From: NCEH01 sp002257205
GTDB taxonomy: Bacteria > Pseudomonadota > Alphaproteobacteria > Rhizobiales > Xanthobacteraceae
Assembly (NCBI RefSeq): GCF_043195105.1
Contig: NZ_JBAFWO010000001.1
DNA length: 64,000 nt
Reading direction: 5' to 3' (one strand)
Of this stretch, positions 8,395 through 16,033 are shown one piece after another (position 1 is the stretch's first letter; each line of letters starts with the position of its first letter). Position numbers and translations under genes: made by a program. The notes below the pieces were generated by a model. It worked only from the letters and a program-made list of their open reading frames with translations, was not told the origin of the DNA and made no database searches.

Positions 8395-9762
8395 ATGAAT
8401 CTTGCCCGCAAACTCAAAGCCCGTGCCGCCGAAGGCCGCCCCGTGCGGGTCGGCCTGATCGGCGCCGGCAAGTTTGGTTCGATGTTTCTGGCACAGGTGC
8501 GCACGACGCCGGGCATGCATCTGCTCGGCATCGCCGACCTGTCGGCAAGCCGGGCCCGCGCGGCCTTGACGCAGACCGGCTGGGACGTGGAGGCCGCTGT
8601 CGCCGCCGATTTCGACACCGCCCGCCGCACCGGCGGCACCGTGATCACCGAGGACGCGAATGCGCTGATCGCCGCCGACGGGCTGGAAGTGATCGTCGAC
8701 GCCACGGGCAGCCCCTCCGCTGGCATCCGTCACGCGCTCGCGGCCATCGACCACGGCCGCCATGTGGTGATGGTGACGGTGGAGGCGGATGTTCTCGCCG
8801 GCCCGCTGCTGGCGCGCCGGGCCGATGCGGCGGGGGTGGTCTATGCTGCCGCTTATGGCGATCAGCCGGCGCTGGTCTGCGAGATGGTGGACTGGGCGCA
8901 GACCTGTGGCTTCCGGGTGGTGGCGGCGGGCAAGGGCACGCGCCATCTGCCCATCTTCCACCAATCCACCCCGCAGACGGTGTGGAAGAACCTCGCCATT
9001 TCCGAGGAGATGGCGCAGGCCGGCGGAATGAACCCGCAGATGTTCAACTCGTTCGTGGACGGCACGAAATCCGCCATCGAGATGGCCGCGATCTCCAACA
9101 TGACGGGATTGAAGGCGCCGCGCGACGGCCTGCTGTTCCCGCCCTGCGGCGTCGACGACCTGCCGCGCATCCTGTGCCCGCGCACGGACGGGGGCATTCT
9201 GGAGGAGGCGGGCATGGTGGAAGTGGTCTCCTCGCTGGAGACCGACGGGCGGCCCGTGTTCCGCGACCTGCGCTGGGGCGTCTATGTGGTGCTGCAGGCG
9301 GACCCCTCCCAGCGCGGAGATTATTCGCGGCGTTGCTTCAAGGAATACGGAATGATCACGGATCCCTCCGGCCGCTATACTGCGCTTTACCGTCCGTTCC
9401 ATCTCATCGGCATGGAGCTGGGTGTCTCGGTGGCGGCAGCGGCCTTGCGGCACGAGGCGACCGGCAGCGCCATCGGCTTCTTCTCGGATGTGGCGGCCAC
9501 CGCCAAGCGCGACCTTAAGGCAGGCGAAATGCTCGACGGGGAGGGTGGCTATACGGTCTACGGACGGATCATGCGGGCGCAGGATTCCCTGCGCGACGGG
9601 GTGCTGCCGATCGGCCTTGCTCATCATGTGAAGCTCAAGCACGACGTCCCGAAGGGGCAGGCGGTGCGCTGGGCGGATGTGGAGATCGCCGACAGCGACA
9701 CGGTGCGCTTCCGCCGCCAGATGGAGGCCGAGTTCGCCCTTGCGGAGCCGCTTCCGGCCTGA
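8395..9762 (+). CDS. NAD(P)-dependent homoserine dehydrogenase-like oxidoreductase with SAF-type C-terminal domain
   Basis: A 455-residue protein of the COG4091 type. The N-terminus carries a Rossmann motif (GLIGAGKFGS, residues 20-29), followed by a homoserine-dehydrogenase-like middle region with EADVLAGPLLARRA and AYGDQPAL, and the C-terminal 90 residues (AGEMLDGEGGYTVYGRI to HDVPKGQAVRWADVEI) look like a SAF domain. Members of this family act in sugar-acid catabolism, for example in isoapionate breakdown, and are not true homoserine dehydrogenases. It is preceded by an AGGAGG-like ribosome site (8381-8386). No catabolic partner genes surround it, so the substrate cannot be named. Confidence 0.75.
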   Translation: MNLARKLKARAAEGRPVRVGLIGAGKFGSMFLAQVRTTPGMHLLGIADLSASRARAALTQTGWDVEAAVAADFDTARRTGGTVITEDANALIAADGLEVIVDATGSPSAGIRHALAAIDHGRHVVMVTVEADVLAGPLLARRADAAGVVYAAAYGDQPALVCEMVDWAQTCGFRVVAAGKGTRHLPIFHQSTPQTVWKNLAISEEMAQAGGMNPQMFNSFVDGTKSAIEMAAISNMTGLKAPRDGLLFPPCGVDDLPRILCPRTDGGILEEAGMVEVVSSLETDGRPVFRDLRWGVYVVLQADPSQRGDYSRRCFKEYGMITDPSGRYTALYRPFHLIGMELGVSVAAAALRHEATGSAIGFFSDVAATAKRDLKAGEMLDGEGGYTVYGRIMRAQDSLRDGVLPIGLAHHVKLKHDVPKGQAVRWADVEIADSDTVRFRRQMEAEFALAEPLPA

Positions 9763-9859
9763 ATTTACGGAACTTTCCACCGCCGGCGCGAGTCCTGCTC
9801 GCGCCGGCTCCAGCGATGGTTTAAGCAGGGCGCCGCAAGGATCGGAAGGACCGCCCGCA

Positions 9860-10780
9860 ATGTTCGTGCTCGCCCATCTCTCCGACCCGCACCTTGGCCC
9901 CATTCCCGAGGCGCGGCTCTCCGAAATCCTGGGCAAGCGCTTTTTCGGCCTCATGAACTGGATCGGCGCGCGGCGTCGGAACTTCGGCGCCACGACGCTC
10001 GCCGCGCTCATGGATGACCTCAAGGCACAGGCCCCGGACCATATCGCCGTGACCGGGGACCTGGTGAATCTCAGCCTGCCGACCGAATTCGACACCGGCG
10101 CAACCTTTCTGGCGTCGCTCGGCACCCCGCAGGATGTCTCGGTCATTCCCGGCAACCATGATGCCTATGTCCGCTCCGCCTTGAGCTATCATCTTGAAAG
10201 ATGGGCGCCTTTCCTGGCTGGCGATGAGTCCTGCCCGGATACGCCGCTGGATGTGGGATCGTTTCCCTATGTGCGACGGCGCGGGCCGGTGGCGCTGGTG
10301 GGCGTCTCCACCGCCATCCCCACGGCGGTGTTCCTGGCCAGCGGGGAAGTCGGCGAGGCGCAGTTGCATCGCCTGCGCGAAATATTGATTTCGTTGAAGA
10401 AAGAAGGCCTGTTCCGGGCGGTGATGATCCATCATCCGCCGGTCGGCGAGCGGCGTTACCATCGCGACCTGCGCGATGCGGTGGCGTTCCGGCGGGTGGT
10501 GGCGGAGGAGGGCGCCGAATTGGTGCTCCATGGCCATGACCATCGCGCCTCGCTCGGCACGATCGAAAGCGTGGACGGGCCGGTTCCGGTGGTAGGCGTC
10601 CCCTCCGCGTCCGCCGGGCCGGAGGATGGGCGCGGGCCTGGCCGCTATAATCTCTACCGTATTTCCGGCGCACCCGGTGCCTGGCAGTGCCAGATGGAAA
10701 GCCGGGGCTATCTCGCCGGAGACACCGACGTGGCGCGGCGCGACCTGCGCCAGCTCGTGGGCTCGGAGCCCGCAATCTGA
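9860..10780 (+). CDS. Metallophosphoesterase
   Basis: A 306-residue calcineurin-like phosphoesterase. All metal-binding blocks are present in order: HLSDPHLG (residues 6-13), TGDLVN near 62, GNHD near 95, IHHPPVG near 193 and LHGHDH near 223. The start at 9860 puts the first Asp-His block near the N-terminus, as is usual. No signal peptide or membrane segment is visible, so it is probably cytoplasmic; related proteins include cAMP phosphodiesterases (CpdA-like) and broad phosphodiesterases. It follows the oxidoreductase gene by about 100 nt. Substrate not predictable. Confidence 0.88.
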   Translation: MFVLAHLSDPHLGPIPEARLSEILGKRFFGLMNWIGARRRNFGATTLAALMDDLKAQAPDHIAVTGDLVNLSLPTEFDTGATFLASLGTPQDVSVIPGNHDAYVRSALSYHLERWAPFLAGDESCPDTPLDVGSFPYVRRRGPVALVGVSTAIPTAVFLASGEVGEAQLHRLREILISLKKEGLFRAVMIHHPPVGERRYHRDLRDAVAFRRVVAEEGAELVLHGHDHRASLGTIESVDGPVPVVGVPSASAGPEDGRGPGRYNLYRISGAPGAWQCQMESRGYLAGDTDVARRDLRQLVGSEPAI

Positions 10781-10929
10781 CCGCGCATCACCAACGCGCC
10801 TTTCCAAAGTGTAATGTTGATGAACATGTATTAAGTAACGTCTTAAGCAGAGCTATATTTAAGTTACCGAAGTTTAAGTTGCGAAATAACGCTGCGAATT
10901 TAAGAGTCGGGTCATCCCAGGAGGATGAC
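10781..10929 (+). promoter_or_regulatory. AT-rich leader with repeated TTTAAGTT blocks
   Basis: The gap before the Spy-like gene is markedly AT-rich compared with its surroundings. It contains TTTAAGTT at 10858 and 10873 and TTTAAG again at 10899, plus a CTTAAG at 10842. The spacing of 15 bp between the first two copies suits a regulator touching one DNA face per turn and a half, or may just be promoter AT-richness. An AGGAGG ribosome site (10919-10924) lies before the ATG. Confidence 0.4.
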
Positions 10930-11496
10930 ATGAAGACCTCGATTATCGCCGCAGCCACTGCCGCCGCTCTCGCCAGCTCGCTTGCCGGTTTCGCGACCGG
11001 CGCTTCCGCGCAGACCGCCGCGCCTGCGACCCAGGCGACCCCCGCCCAGGCCGCTCCGGCCGGCAAGGGTCAGGCGCCCGGCTCGGAAGATCGCGGCGGC
11101 TGGCGTCCGAGCCCGGCCGACCGCGCCGCGCTGACCGATGCCCGCATCGCCGCCATCAAGACCGGCCTGAAGCTGACCCCCGAGCAGGACAAGCTGTGGC
11201 CGGCGGTGGAAACCACCCTGCGTGACGTCGCCAAGGAGCGCGCCGCCCGGTTCGCCGCCTTCCAGGCCGAGCGCAAGCAGGGCGCCAAGCCGGACGCGAT
11301 CGAGCGTCTGCGCGATGCGGCCAAGGGGCTCAATGCCCGCGCGGCTGATCTGGTGAAGATCGCCGATGCCGCCGATCCGCTTTACAAGACCCTCGACAAC
11401 GGCCAGAAGCGCCGGCTCCAGATCCTGGTGCGCCAGGAAATGCCGCGTGGCCCGGGCCACAAGATGCATGAGGGCCGCCCGCACCAGCGCGGTTGA
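10930..11496 (+). CDS. Spy/CpxP-like LTXXQ-motif periplasmic protein
   Basis: A 188-residue protein with a signal peptide (residues 1-28, ending GASAQ), an Ala/Pro/Gln-rich linker to about residue 55, and a helical domain of charged residues. The LTPEQ motif near residue 82 (GLKLTPEQDKLWPAVE) is the LTXXQ signature of the Spy/CpxP family of ATP-independent periplasmic chaperones and stress sensors. The C-terminus is His-rich and basic. It is followed by a strong terminator, so it is a single-gene unit. Chaperone function is inferred from the family only. Confidence 0.82.
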   Translation: MKTSIIAAATAAALASSLAGFATGASAQTAAPATQATPAQAAPAGKGQAPGSEDRGGWRPSPADRAALTDARIAAIKTGLKLTPEQDKLWPAVETTLRDVAKERAARFAAFQAERKQGAKPDAIERLRDAAKGLNARAADLVKIADAADPLYKTLDNGQKRRLQILVRQEMPRGPGHKMHEGRPHQRG

Positions 11497-11901
11497 CCCT
11501 GCGGCCGGCGCGACGGCACACGAAATCGCCGCCGCGGGTGCCACATACCGGACCTAAGGCCGAGGAATGACGCGCTCGAACGCCAGCCCCCCAAAGGCTG
11601 GCGTTTTGCTTTTGCCCGGATTGCGCTAGCGCCTCTCGGGGTAGGTCCGGTCAACCGCGGCGCCAGACCTTCCCTCATTCGTCATCGGCCCGCAACTCGA
11701 ACCCACGCACCACTCATGAACGCTACGCATGGACGACGTGACGAAGATTGATTTTTCGTTGGTTCCGCTCGGTCATAGTCTGCGTTAATCGGGAGACTGG
11801 CTTTGCTCGCCGGCGCGTGTGGCGTCGGCGCGCTGCCAGGGCCTCTCGTTTGAAATTCCCGGGTCTGGGAAAATCCCTTCCACGCCCGCAGGTGACCGGC
11901 A
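11497..11901. other. Intergenic region between the Spy-like and MFS genes
   Basis: Apart from the terminator at 11579-11613, I see no coding signal. The stretch 11720-11800 is less GC-rich and could hold the promoter of the MFS gene. No clear operator is recognisable. Confidence 0.5.
11579..11613 (+). terminator. Rho-independent terminator of the Spy-like gene
   Basis: A perfect 10-bp stem (AACGCCAGCC and GGCTGGCGTT) encloses a 7-nt loop (CCCCAAA) and is followed by TTTTGCTTTT. This is a textbook intrinsic terminator about 80 nt after the stop codon. Confidence 0.9.
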
Positions 11902-13239
11902 ATGCGCTCTTCCATGGAACCTTATCCTCCGGCGCATTCTCCCGCCGCCGCGCAAACATCCGCCGCGCAAACGCCCGCCGCGCAAACGCCCGTCGCCCGA
12001 GAGCCGGGCGCCCCGCAGAAGGGCGGCGCGGCGGTGCCTGTGCTGCTGGTGCTGTGTGCCGGATGCCTCATCGCGCTGATTTCGTTCGGGCCGCGCGCCT
12101 CCTCCGGCTTTTTCCTGCTGCCCATGTCGAACCAGTTCGGCTGGGGCCGCGACGTGTTCGGCTTCGCGCTGGCCTTGCAGAACCTGTTGTGGGGCCTGGG
12201 TTCGCCGTTCGCCGGGGCGATCGCCGACCGGTTCGGCATCGTGCGGGTGATGTGCGTCGGAGCGCTGGTCTATGCGGCGGGCCTCGCCCTGATGTCGGTC
12301 GCGATCACGCCGGGCCTGCTCAATCTCAGCGCTGGCGTGCTGGTTGGCTTCGGTCTTTCCGCCTGTTCGTTCAATCTCGTTCTCGCGGCCTTCGGCAAGC
12401 TGCTGCCGGAGCGCTGGCGCTCGCTCGGCTTCGGCGCCGGCACGGCGGCGGGCTCGTTCGGCCAATTCCTGTTTCCTCCGCTCGCCACCGGCCTGATCTC
12501 CCAGGTGGGCTGGCAGGAAACCCTGATCGTCTTTGCCGCCGTGATTCTGCTCGTGGTGCCGCTCGCGTTCGCGCTCTCGACTCGCGGCACGCAGACGGCA
12601 GGGGGCGGGCCGGTGGCCGCCCCGCGCCAATCCATTCGCGGCGCGCTCGGCGAGGCGTTCGGCCATCCCAGCTACGTGCTGCTGGTGCTGGGCTTCTTCA
12701 CCTGCGGCTTCCAGCTCGCCTTCGTCACCGTTCATATGCCGGCCTATCTGGCGGACCACGGCATCACCGCCGGGGTCGGGGCCTCCACCCTGGCGCTCAT
12801 CGGCCTGTTCAACGTCGTCGGCTCGCTGAGCGCAGGCGCGCTTTCGAACCGCTTTTCCCGCAAGTATCTCCTGGCGGCGATCTATGCGGCACGCGGCATT
12901 GCCATTGCGGCCTTCATTCTTTTTCCCATCACCCCGCTCACCTGCCTGCTGTTCGGGGCGGCGATCGGCCTGCTGTGGCTCTCCACGGTTCCGCCCACGT
13001 CCGGGCTTGTGATGCTGATGTTCGGAACGCGCTACATGGCCATGCTCTATGGCTTCGCCTTCTTCAGCCATCAGGTGGGCGGCTTCCTGGGGGTGTATCT
13101 GGGCGGTGTGCTTTATGAGGCGTTCGGCTCCTATGACGTGGTGTGGTGGCTCTCGGTGGCGCTTTCCTTTGCGTCGGCCGCGATCAACCTGCCGATCCGC
13201 GAGCGGCCCGTGGAGCGCCTGGTGCCCAGCGGCGCTTAA
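11902..13239 (+). CDS. MFS transporter
   Basis: A 445-residue inner-membrane protein with about 12 hydrophobic segments. The loop 2-3 motif of the major facilitator superfamily appears as GAIADRFGIVRVM after the second segment, and a matching weaker copy (ALSNRFSRKYLL) in the second half. It resembles oxalate/formate- or monocarboxylate-type antiporters of the MFS (large GLG-rich segments, long cytoplasmic loop near residue 235). The N-terminal 45 residues are a hydrophilic Ala/Pro/Gln/Thr tail encoded by three 15-bp tandem repeats (11949-11993). A second ATG lies at 11914. Substrate not predictable from context. Confidence 0.85.
   Translation: MRSSMEPYPPAHSPAAAQTSAAQTPAAQTPVAREPGAPQKGGAAVPVLLVLCAGCLIALISFGPRASSGFFLLPMSNQFGWGRDVFGFALALQNLLWGLGSPFAGAIADRFGIVRVMCVGALVYAAGLALMSVAITPGLLNLSAGVLVGFGLSACSFNLVLAAFGKLLPERWRSLGFGAGTAAGSFGQFLFPPLATGLISQVGWQETLIVFAAVILLVVPLAFALSTRGTQTAGGGPVAAPRQSIRGALGEAFGHPSYVLLVLGFFTCGFQLAFVTVHMPAYLADHGITAGVGASTLALIGLFNVVGSLSAGALSNRFSRKYLLAAIYAARGIAIAAFILFPITPLTCLLFGAAIGLLWLSTVPPTSGLVMLMFGTRYMAMLYGFAFFSHQVGGFLGVYLGGVLYEAFGSYDVVWWLSVALSFASAAINLPIRERPVERLVPSGA
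11949..11993 (+). repeat. Three 15-bp tandem repeats in the MFS gene
   Basis: Three head-to-tail copies of a unit of the form CGCGCAAACGCCCGC encode Ala-Gln-Thr-Pro/Ser-Ala in the N-terminal tail of the transporter. Being in multiples of three bases, changes in copy number would keep the frame. Confidence 0.8.
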
Positions 13240-13406
13240 TCGATTGTCGCGCGAATTCCATGATTTTCCGGCGGTTCCAGCACCTTGCGCGGCGCGGCGC
13301 GGGCGGGGCGGCGGCGTGGGCCGGCAAAAGCCGGCTTTGCATCCTTGCCCCGGCTGGCGAGTCCGGTGCATGGTCTTTGTTAACCAAAATCGCTTATCGA
13401 AGAGAC

Positions 13407-13868
13407 ATGCGAAGCATTTTCCTTGCGGCCGCCGGATGGACCTTGATCGGGATAGGTTCGGCTGGCGCTCAGAGCCTCAGTCCCGATCAGGCGCGCGCCT
13501 TCGTCGTGGGGCGGACATTCGCGTTCAATTGCTTTGAAGGCACGACCGGTGCCGGCCGTATCTTCCCTGACGGTTCCGTTGCGGGAACCATCACGCTGCG
13601 CGCCCAGGGCCCGGCGCGCTATGTGCGCCTGCCGCCCAATACGGTGCGCGTGCGCGGAGAGAATGTATGCGGCTTCATCGAGGGCATGACCTTCGAGCCG
13701 TGCTTCGAGGTCAACAAGACCGGTGCCGCCACGTTCCGCGGCTCGCTCGCCGGCGTGAACACCATGTGGTGCGAATTCACGCGCCTCGGCGCCGAGGCGC
13801 CGCAGGTCGCCACCCGTCGCCGGCCCAAGGCGCGGGACAATGCAGTAGCGCAGACCTCCGCCGAATAG
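13407..13868 (+). CDS. Small secreted protein of unknown function
   Basis: I do not recognise this 153-residue protein. It has a signal peptide (about residues 1-21, MRSIFLAAAG... to GSAGAQ), then a compact domain with four cysteines spread over FNCFEG, NVCGFIEG, EPCFEV and MWCEF, suggesting two disulfide bonds in the periplasm, and a basic C-terminal tail. The beginning of the mature part (LSPDQARAFVVGRTFAF) resembles small alphaproteobacterial envelope proteins annotated as hypothetical. The start was placed at the signal peptide ATG. It converges on the LysR gene downstream. Confidence 0.7.
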   Translation: MRSIFLAAAGWTLIGIGSAGAQSLSPDQARAFVVGRTFAFNCFEGTTGAGRIFPDGSVAGTITLRAQGPARYVRLPPNTVRVRGENVCGFIEGMTFEPCFEVNKTGAATFRGSLAGVNTMWCEFTRLGAEAPQVATRRRPKARDNAVAQTSAE

Positions 13869-13921
13869 GGGCCTGCCAGCGCCTCCCCCGTGCCGTTTGG
13901 CCGGTGGAGGGGGCCGCCGTG

Positions 13922-14929
13922 TCAGTCCGCGTCGACGGGCGGGATCCCGTCGTCCGCCTCCTGTGCCAGATCCCAGGCGCCCGTTCCCCGTGCCGGCGCT
14001 GATCGGGCCTCCCTCAGCTCGCTTTCCGGCGGGAGGGCTTCTTCCTTTCCCTCGATGGCGGAGCGGTGGCGCATCAGCTCGCGCCCCACATGATCCATGA
14101 AGGCGCGCACCCGCGCCGTCGCGCGCAGGTCCGGATGGGTCACCAGCCACAGGCTCGCGACCATCGCGGCATCCGGGGCCACGAGGCGTACCAGGCCAGG
14201 CGTCGCTGCGCCGATGAAGCAGGGCAGCACTGCGAGCCCGATACCCGCCGCCGCCGCTTCCGCAAGCCCGAGCACGGTGTTCACCCGATAGACGATGCGA
14301 TCGTCGCCCGCGCGCTCGCGCAGCCATTTCATGGCGCCGACCTGGGCGAAGTTCTCGCTGAGCCCGACCCATGGGTGCGCCCGCAGGTTCGCGGCATCGA
14401 ACGGGGCCTGGGTCAGCAGGTCCGGCCGACCGTAAACGCCCCAGCCGATGGTCGCGATGCGCCGCCCCACGAGCGTGTCGCCGGGGCGCTCGCTGGCGCG
14501 GATGGCGATGTCCGCATCACGCTTGGTCAGGCTGAGGGATTGGTTGGAGACCAGCACTTCCAGCCGGATTTCCGGATAGGCGGCATGGAACGAGGCGAAG
14601 ATCGGCGTGAGCAGGTGCACCAGCAGCGTATCGTTGGTGGTCACCCGCAACTCGCCCGACGGCCGCAGATCCTGGCCCGTGATGCGGCGCTCGACGGCGA
14701 GAATGTCCTCGGCCATGCGATCGGCCAGCCGCACCATCTCCTCGCCGGTTGGAGTTGGGGCATAGCCGCTGCGTGCGCGCTCGAACAGGCGCGTGCCGAG
14801 CGAGGCCTCCAGCGTGCCCAGGCGGCGGAACACCGTGGAATGATTGACGCCGAGCATTTCCGCCGCCCCGGCGAGAGAACGCGTCTCGGCCACGGCCTTC
14901 ACGAGGCGAAAATCATCCCAGGCGATCAT
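13922..14929 (-). CDS. LysR family transcriptional regulator
   Basis: A 335-residue LysR-type regulator. The N-terminal winged helix-turn-helix spans residues 2-60 (FRLVKAVAETRSLAGAAEMLGV...HSTVFRRLGTLE), followed by the linker helix and a substrate-binding domain starting near residue 85 with GELRVTTNDTLL. The start at 14929 (MIAWDDF) is the position used by LysR proteins; in-frame codons upstream are not conserved-looking. It is divergent from the DoxX gene 98 bp away, the usual arrangement for a LysR controlling its neighbour. The C-terminal 45 residues are hydrophilic and dispensable-looking. Confidence 0.9.
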   Translation of the reverse strand: MIAWDDFRLVKAVAETRSLAGAAEMLGVNHSTVFRRLGTLEASLGTRLFERARSGYAPTPTGEEMVRLADRMAEDILAVERRITGQDLRPSGELRVTTNDTLLVHLLTPIFASFHAAYPEIRLEVLVSNQSLSLTKRDADIAIRASERPGDTLVGRRIATIGWGVYGRPDLLTQAPFDAANLRAHPWVGLSENFAQVGAMKWLRERAGDDRIVYRVNTVLGLAEAAAAGIGLAVLPCFIGAATPGLVRLVAPDAAMVASLWLVTHPDLRATARVRAFMDHVGRELMRHRSAIEGKEEALPPESELREARSAPARGTGAWDLAQEADDGIPPVDAD

Positions 14930-14932
14930 ATG

Positions 14933-14944
14933 TGCATCCGTGCA
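14933..14944. promoter_or_regulatory. Possible LysR operator in the divergent gap
   Basis: A short inverted repeat, TGCA-TCCG-TGCA, sits directly in front of the LysR start, within a T-N11-A type context. It is small and could be chance; the divergent layout is the main reason to suspect an operator here. Confidence 0.3.
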
Positions 14945-15026
14945 AGCGAGACCAGGCAATTCCGAGTATGGCTGTGCGTGGAGGGAAAAGCTACCTAGGG
15001 ACCAGTTTAAATCCCTGGAGGTTCCA

Positions 15027-15449
15027 ATGATCGATCTTCGTACCGCTCCCTACGGCCTGTTTCTCCTGCGCGTCGCCCTGGGGGCCATGTGGGTGTCACA
15101 TGCGCTCATCAAGTATTTCGTGTTCACCGTTCCCGGCTTTGCCGGCTATCTGGCAAATGTGGGCATGCCGGGGTTCCTGGCGGTGCCGGTGATCGGGGTC
15201 GAACTGATCGGCGGCTTGCTGATCATCGCGGGTGTCTACGCCCGGCCGGTCGCGCTGCTTCTCATTCCGGTGATGCTGGGCGCCCTTTCGGTACATGTGG
15301 GCAACGGGTTCCTGTTCTCCAGCGCCGGCGGCGGCTGGGAATATCCGGCATTCCTGGTGATCGTTTCGGTTGTGGTGGCGCTGGCCGGGGAGGGTGCGTT
15401 TGCGCTGCAGCGGAGCGCGCAGGGCGGCCGGATTAATTTTGCCAGCTAA
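15027..15449 (+). CDS. DoxX family membrane protein
   Basis: A 140-residue protein with four hydrophobic segments and the DoxX signature order: LLRVALGAMWVSHALIKYF, FAGYLANVGMPGFLAVPVIGVELIGGLLIIAGVYARPVALLL and a final segment near residues 108-125. DoxX proteins are subunits or relatives of quinone-linked redox proteins; many stand beside LysR regulators and respond to electrophile or antibiotic stress, role unclear. A GGAGG ribosome site precedes the ATG by six bases. Transcribed divergently from the LysR gene, its likely regulator. Confidence 0.88.
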   Translation: MIDLRTAPYGLFLLRVALGAMWVSHALIKYFVFTVPGFAGYLANVGMPGFLAVPVIGVELIGGLLIIAGVYARPVALLLIPVMLGALSVHVGNGFLFSSAGGGWEYPAFLVIVSVVVALAGEGAFALQRSAQGGRINFAS

Positions 15450-15853
15450 ATTTATTGAGGCATTCCGCTAAGGGAATCGATTCCGGACCATCTCCCCCAA
15501 AAAATTGTTTCCGAAATGGCGGCTTTTTCTCTCACCGGCGAAGGCCGCCATCGCGAATGAGGCGCGTTCCAACGGCGGGAAAGTTAAATAGTACCGACCT
15601 TCTGTGCCATTTTGAACGCCTTCTCTGTTAATCCGGCCTTTGCCGGAAAAAGAGGCAAAAAAATCACGCGCACAATTAATGCCCTCTGGCATGAAACCTG
15701 CTGCCTTATTTTCTCCCCTTTGTCTGCATCCGGAGGTGGAGTTTCGGCTCGATGCGCGCTGTGTGTAGTATTTATTTTTGTTTTTATTTCATCAATTTCG
15801 AAAAAAATAAGTAATTCAAAGATCGTATCATTGAAACTTTAATTATGACGCAA

Positions 15854-15869
15854 TAGATTTTGAAATCTA
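15854..15869. repeat. 7-bp inverted repeat TAGATTT/AAATCTA
   Basis: A near-continuous palindrome with a two-base centre lies about 165 bp before the first gene of the RTX locus. It could be an operator or a cruciform-prone element. Confidence 0.55.
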
Positions 15870-15901
15870 TCTACTTTCTATAAAAATTAATGAACTTTTA
15901 T

Positions 15902-15937
15902 ACGCAATTTTGAGAGCGAATAGAGCGTAAATTGCGT
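15902..15937. repeat. 9-bp inverted repeat ACGCAATTT/AAATTGCGT
   Basis: Two perfect 9-bp arms separated by 18 bases lie about 100 bp upstream of the ATG at 16034, within promoter distance. The spacing puts the arm centres about 27 bp apart, roughly two and a half helical turns. Confidence 0.6.
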
Positions 15938-16033
15938 TTATTTTGTTGAACTTGTGCGCTGCCGCGAAGCATTGGGCGATTGACGCTGCCCAGCCGGCCG
16001 GGCATAATTGTGATTAGTAAATTCCAGGGCTAA

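Larger units (their letters stand above)
15450..16033. promoter_or_regulatory. AT-rich intergenic region before the RTX locus
   Basis: This gap is far more AT-rich than the surrounding DNA, especially 15760-15950, and holds no plausible gene. It has two clean inverted repeats: TAGATTT-TG-AAATCTA at 15854-15869 and ACGCAATTT...AAATTGCGT at 15902-15937. Such regions are typical targets of xenogeneic silencers and of MucR/Ros-type zinc-finger regulators in Hyphomicrobiales, and they often carry the promoter of an acquired surface locus. The binding proteins are inference; the composition and repeats are directly visible. Confidence 0.6.

Noticed and set aside
10831..10846. TTAA...TTAA pair resembling a CtrA box
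   Set aside because: The spacer is eight bases rather than seven and no C follows the second half, so it does not fit the consensus.
11785..13371. Long minus-strand frame opposite the MFS gene
   Set aside because: Antisense shadow with Gln/Glu/Arg-rich low complexity; the MFS gene on the plus strand is convincing.
15640..15665. CCGGCCTTTGCCGG hairpin as a terminator of the DoxX gene
   Set aside because: The stem is followed by A-rich, not T-rich, sequence on the coding strand, so it does not fit an intrinsic terminator.
15887..15901. TTAA-N7-TTAT near-match to CtrA
   Set aside because: One base differs and the surrounding DNA is so AT-rich that such matches are expected.
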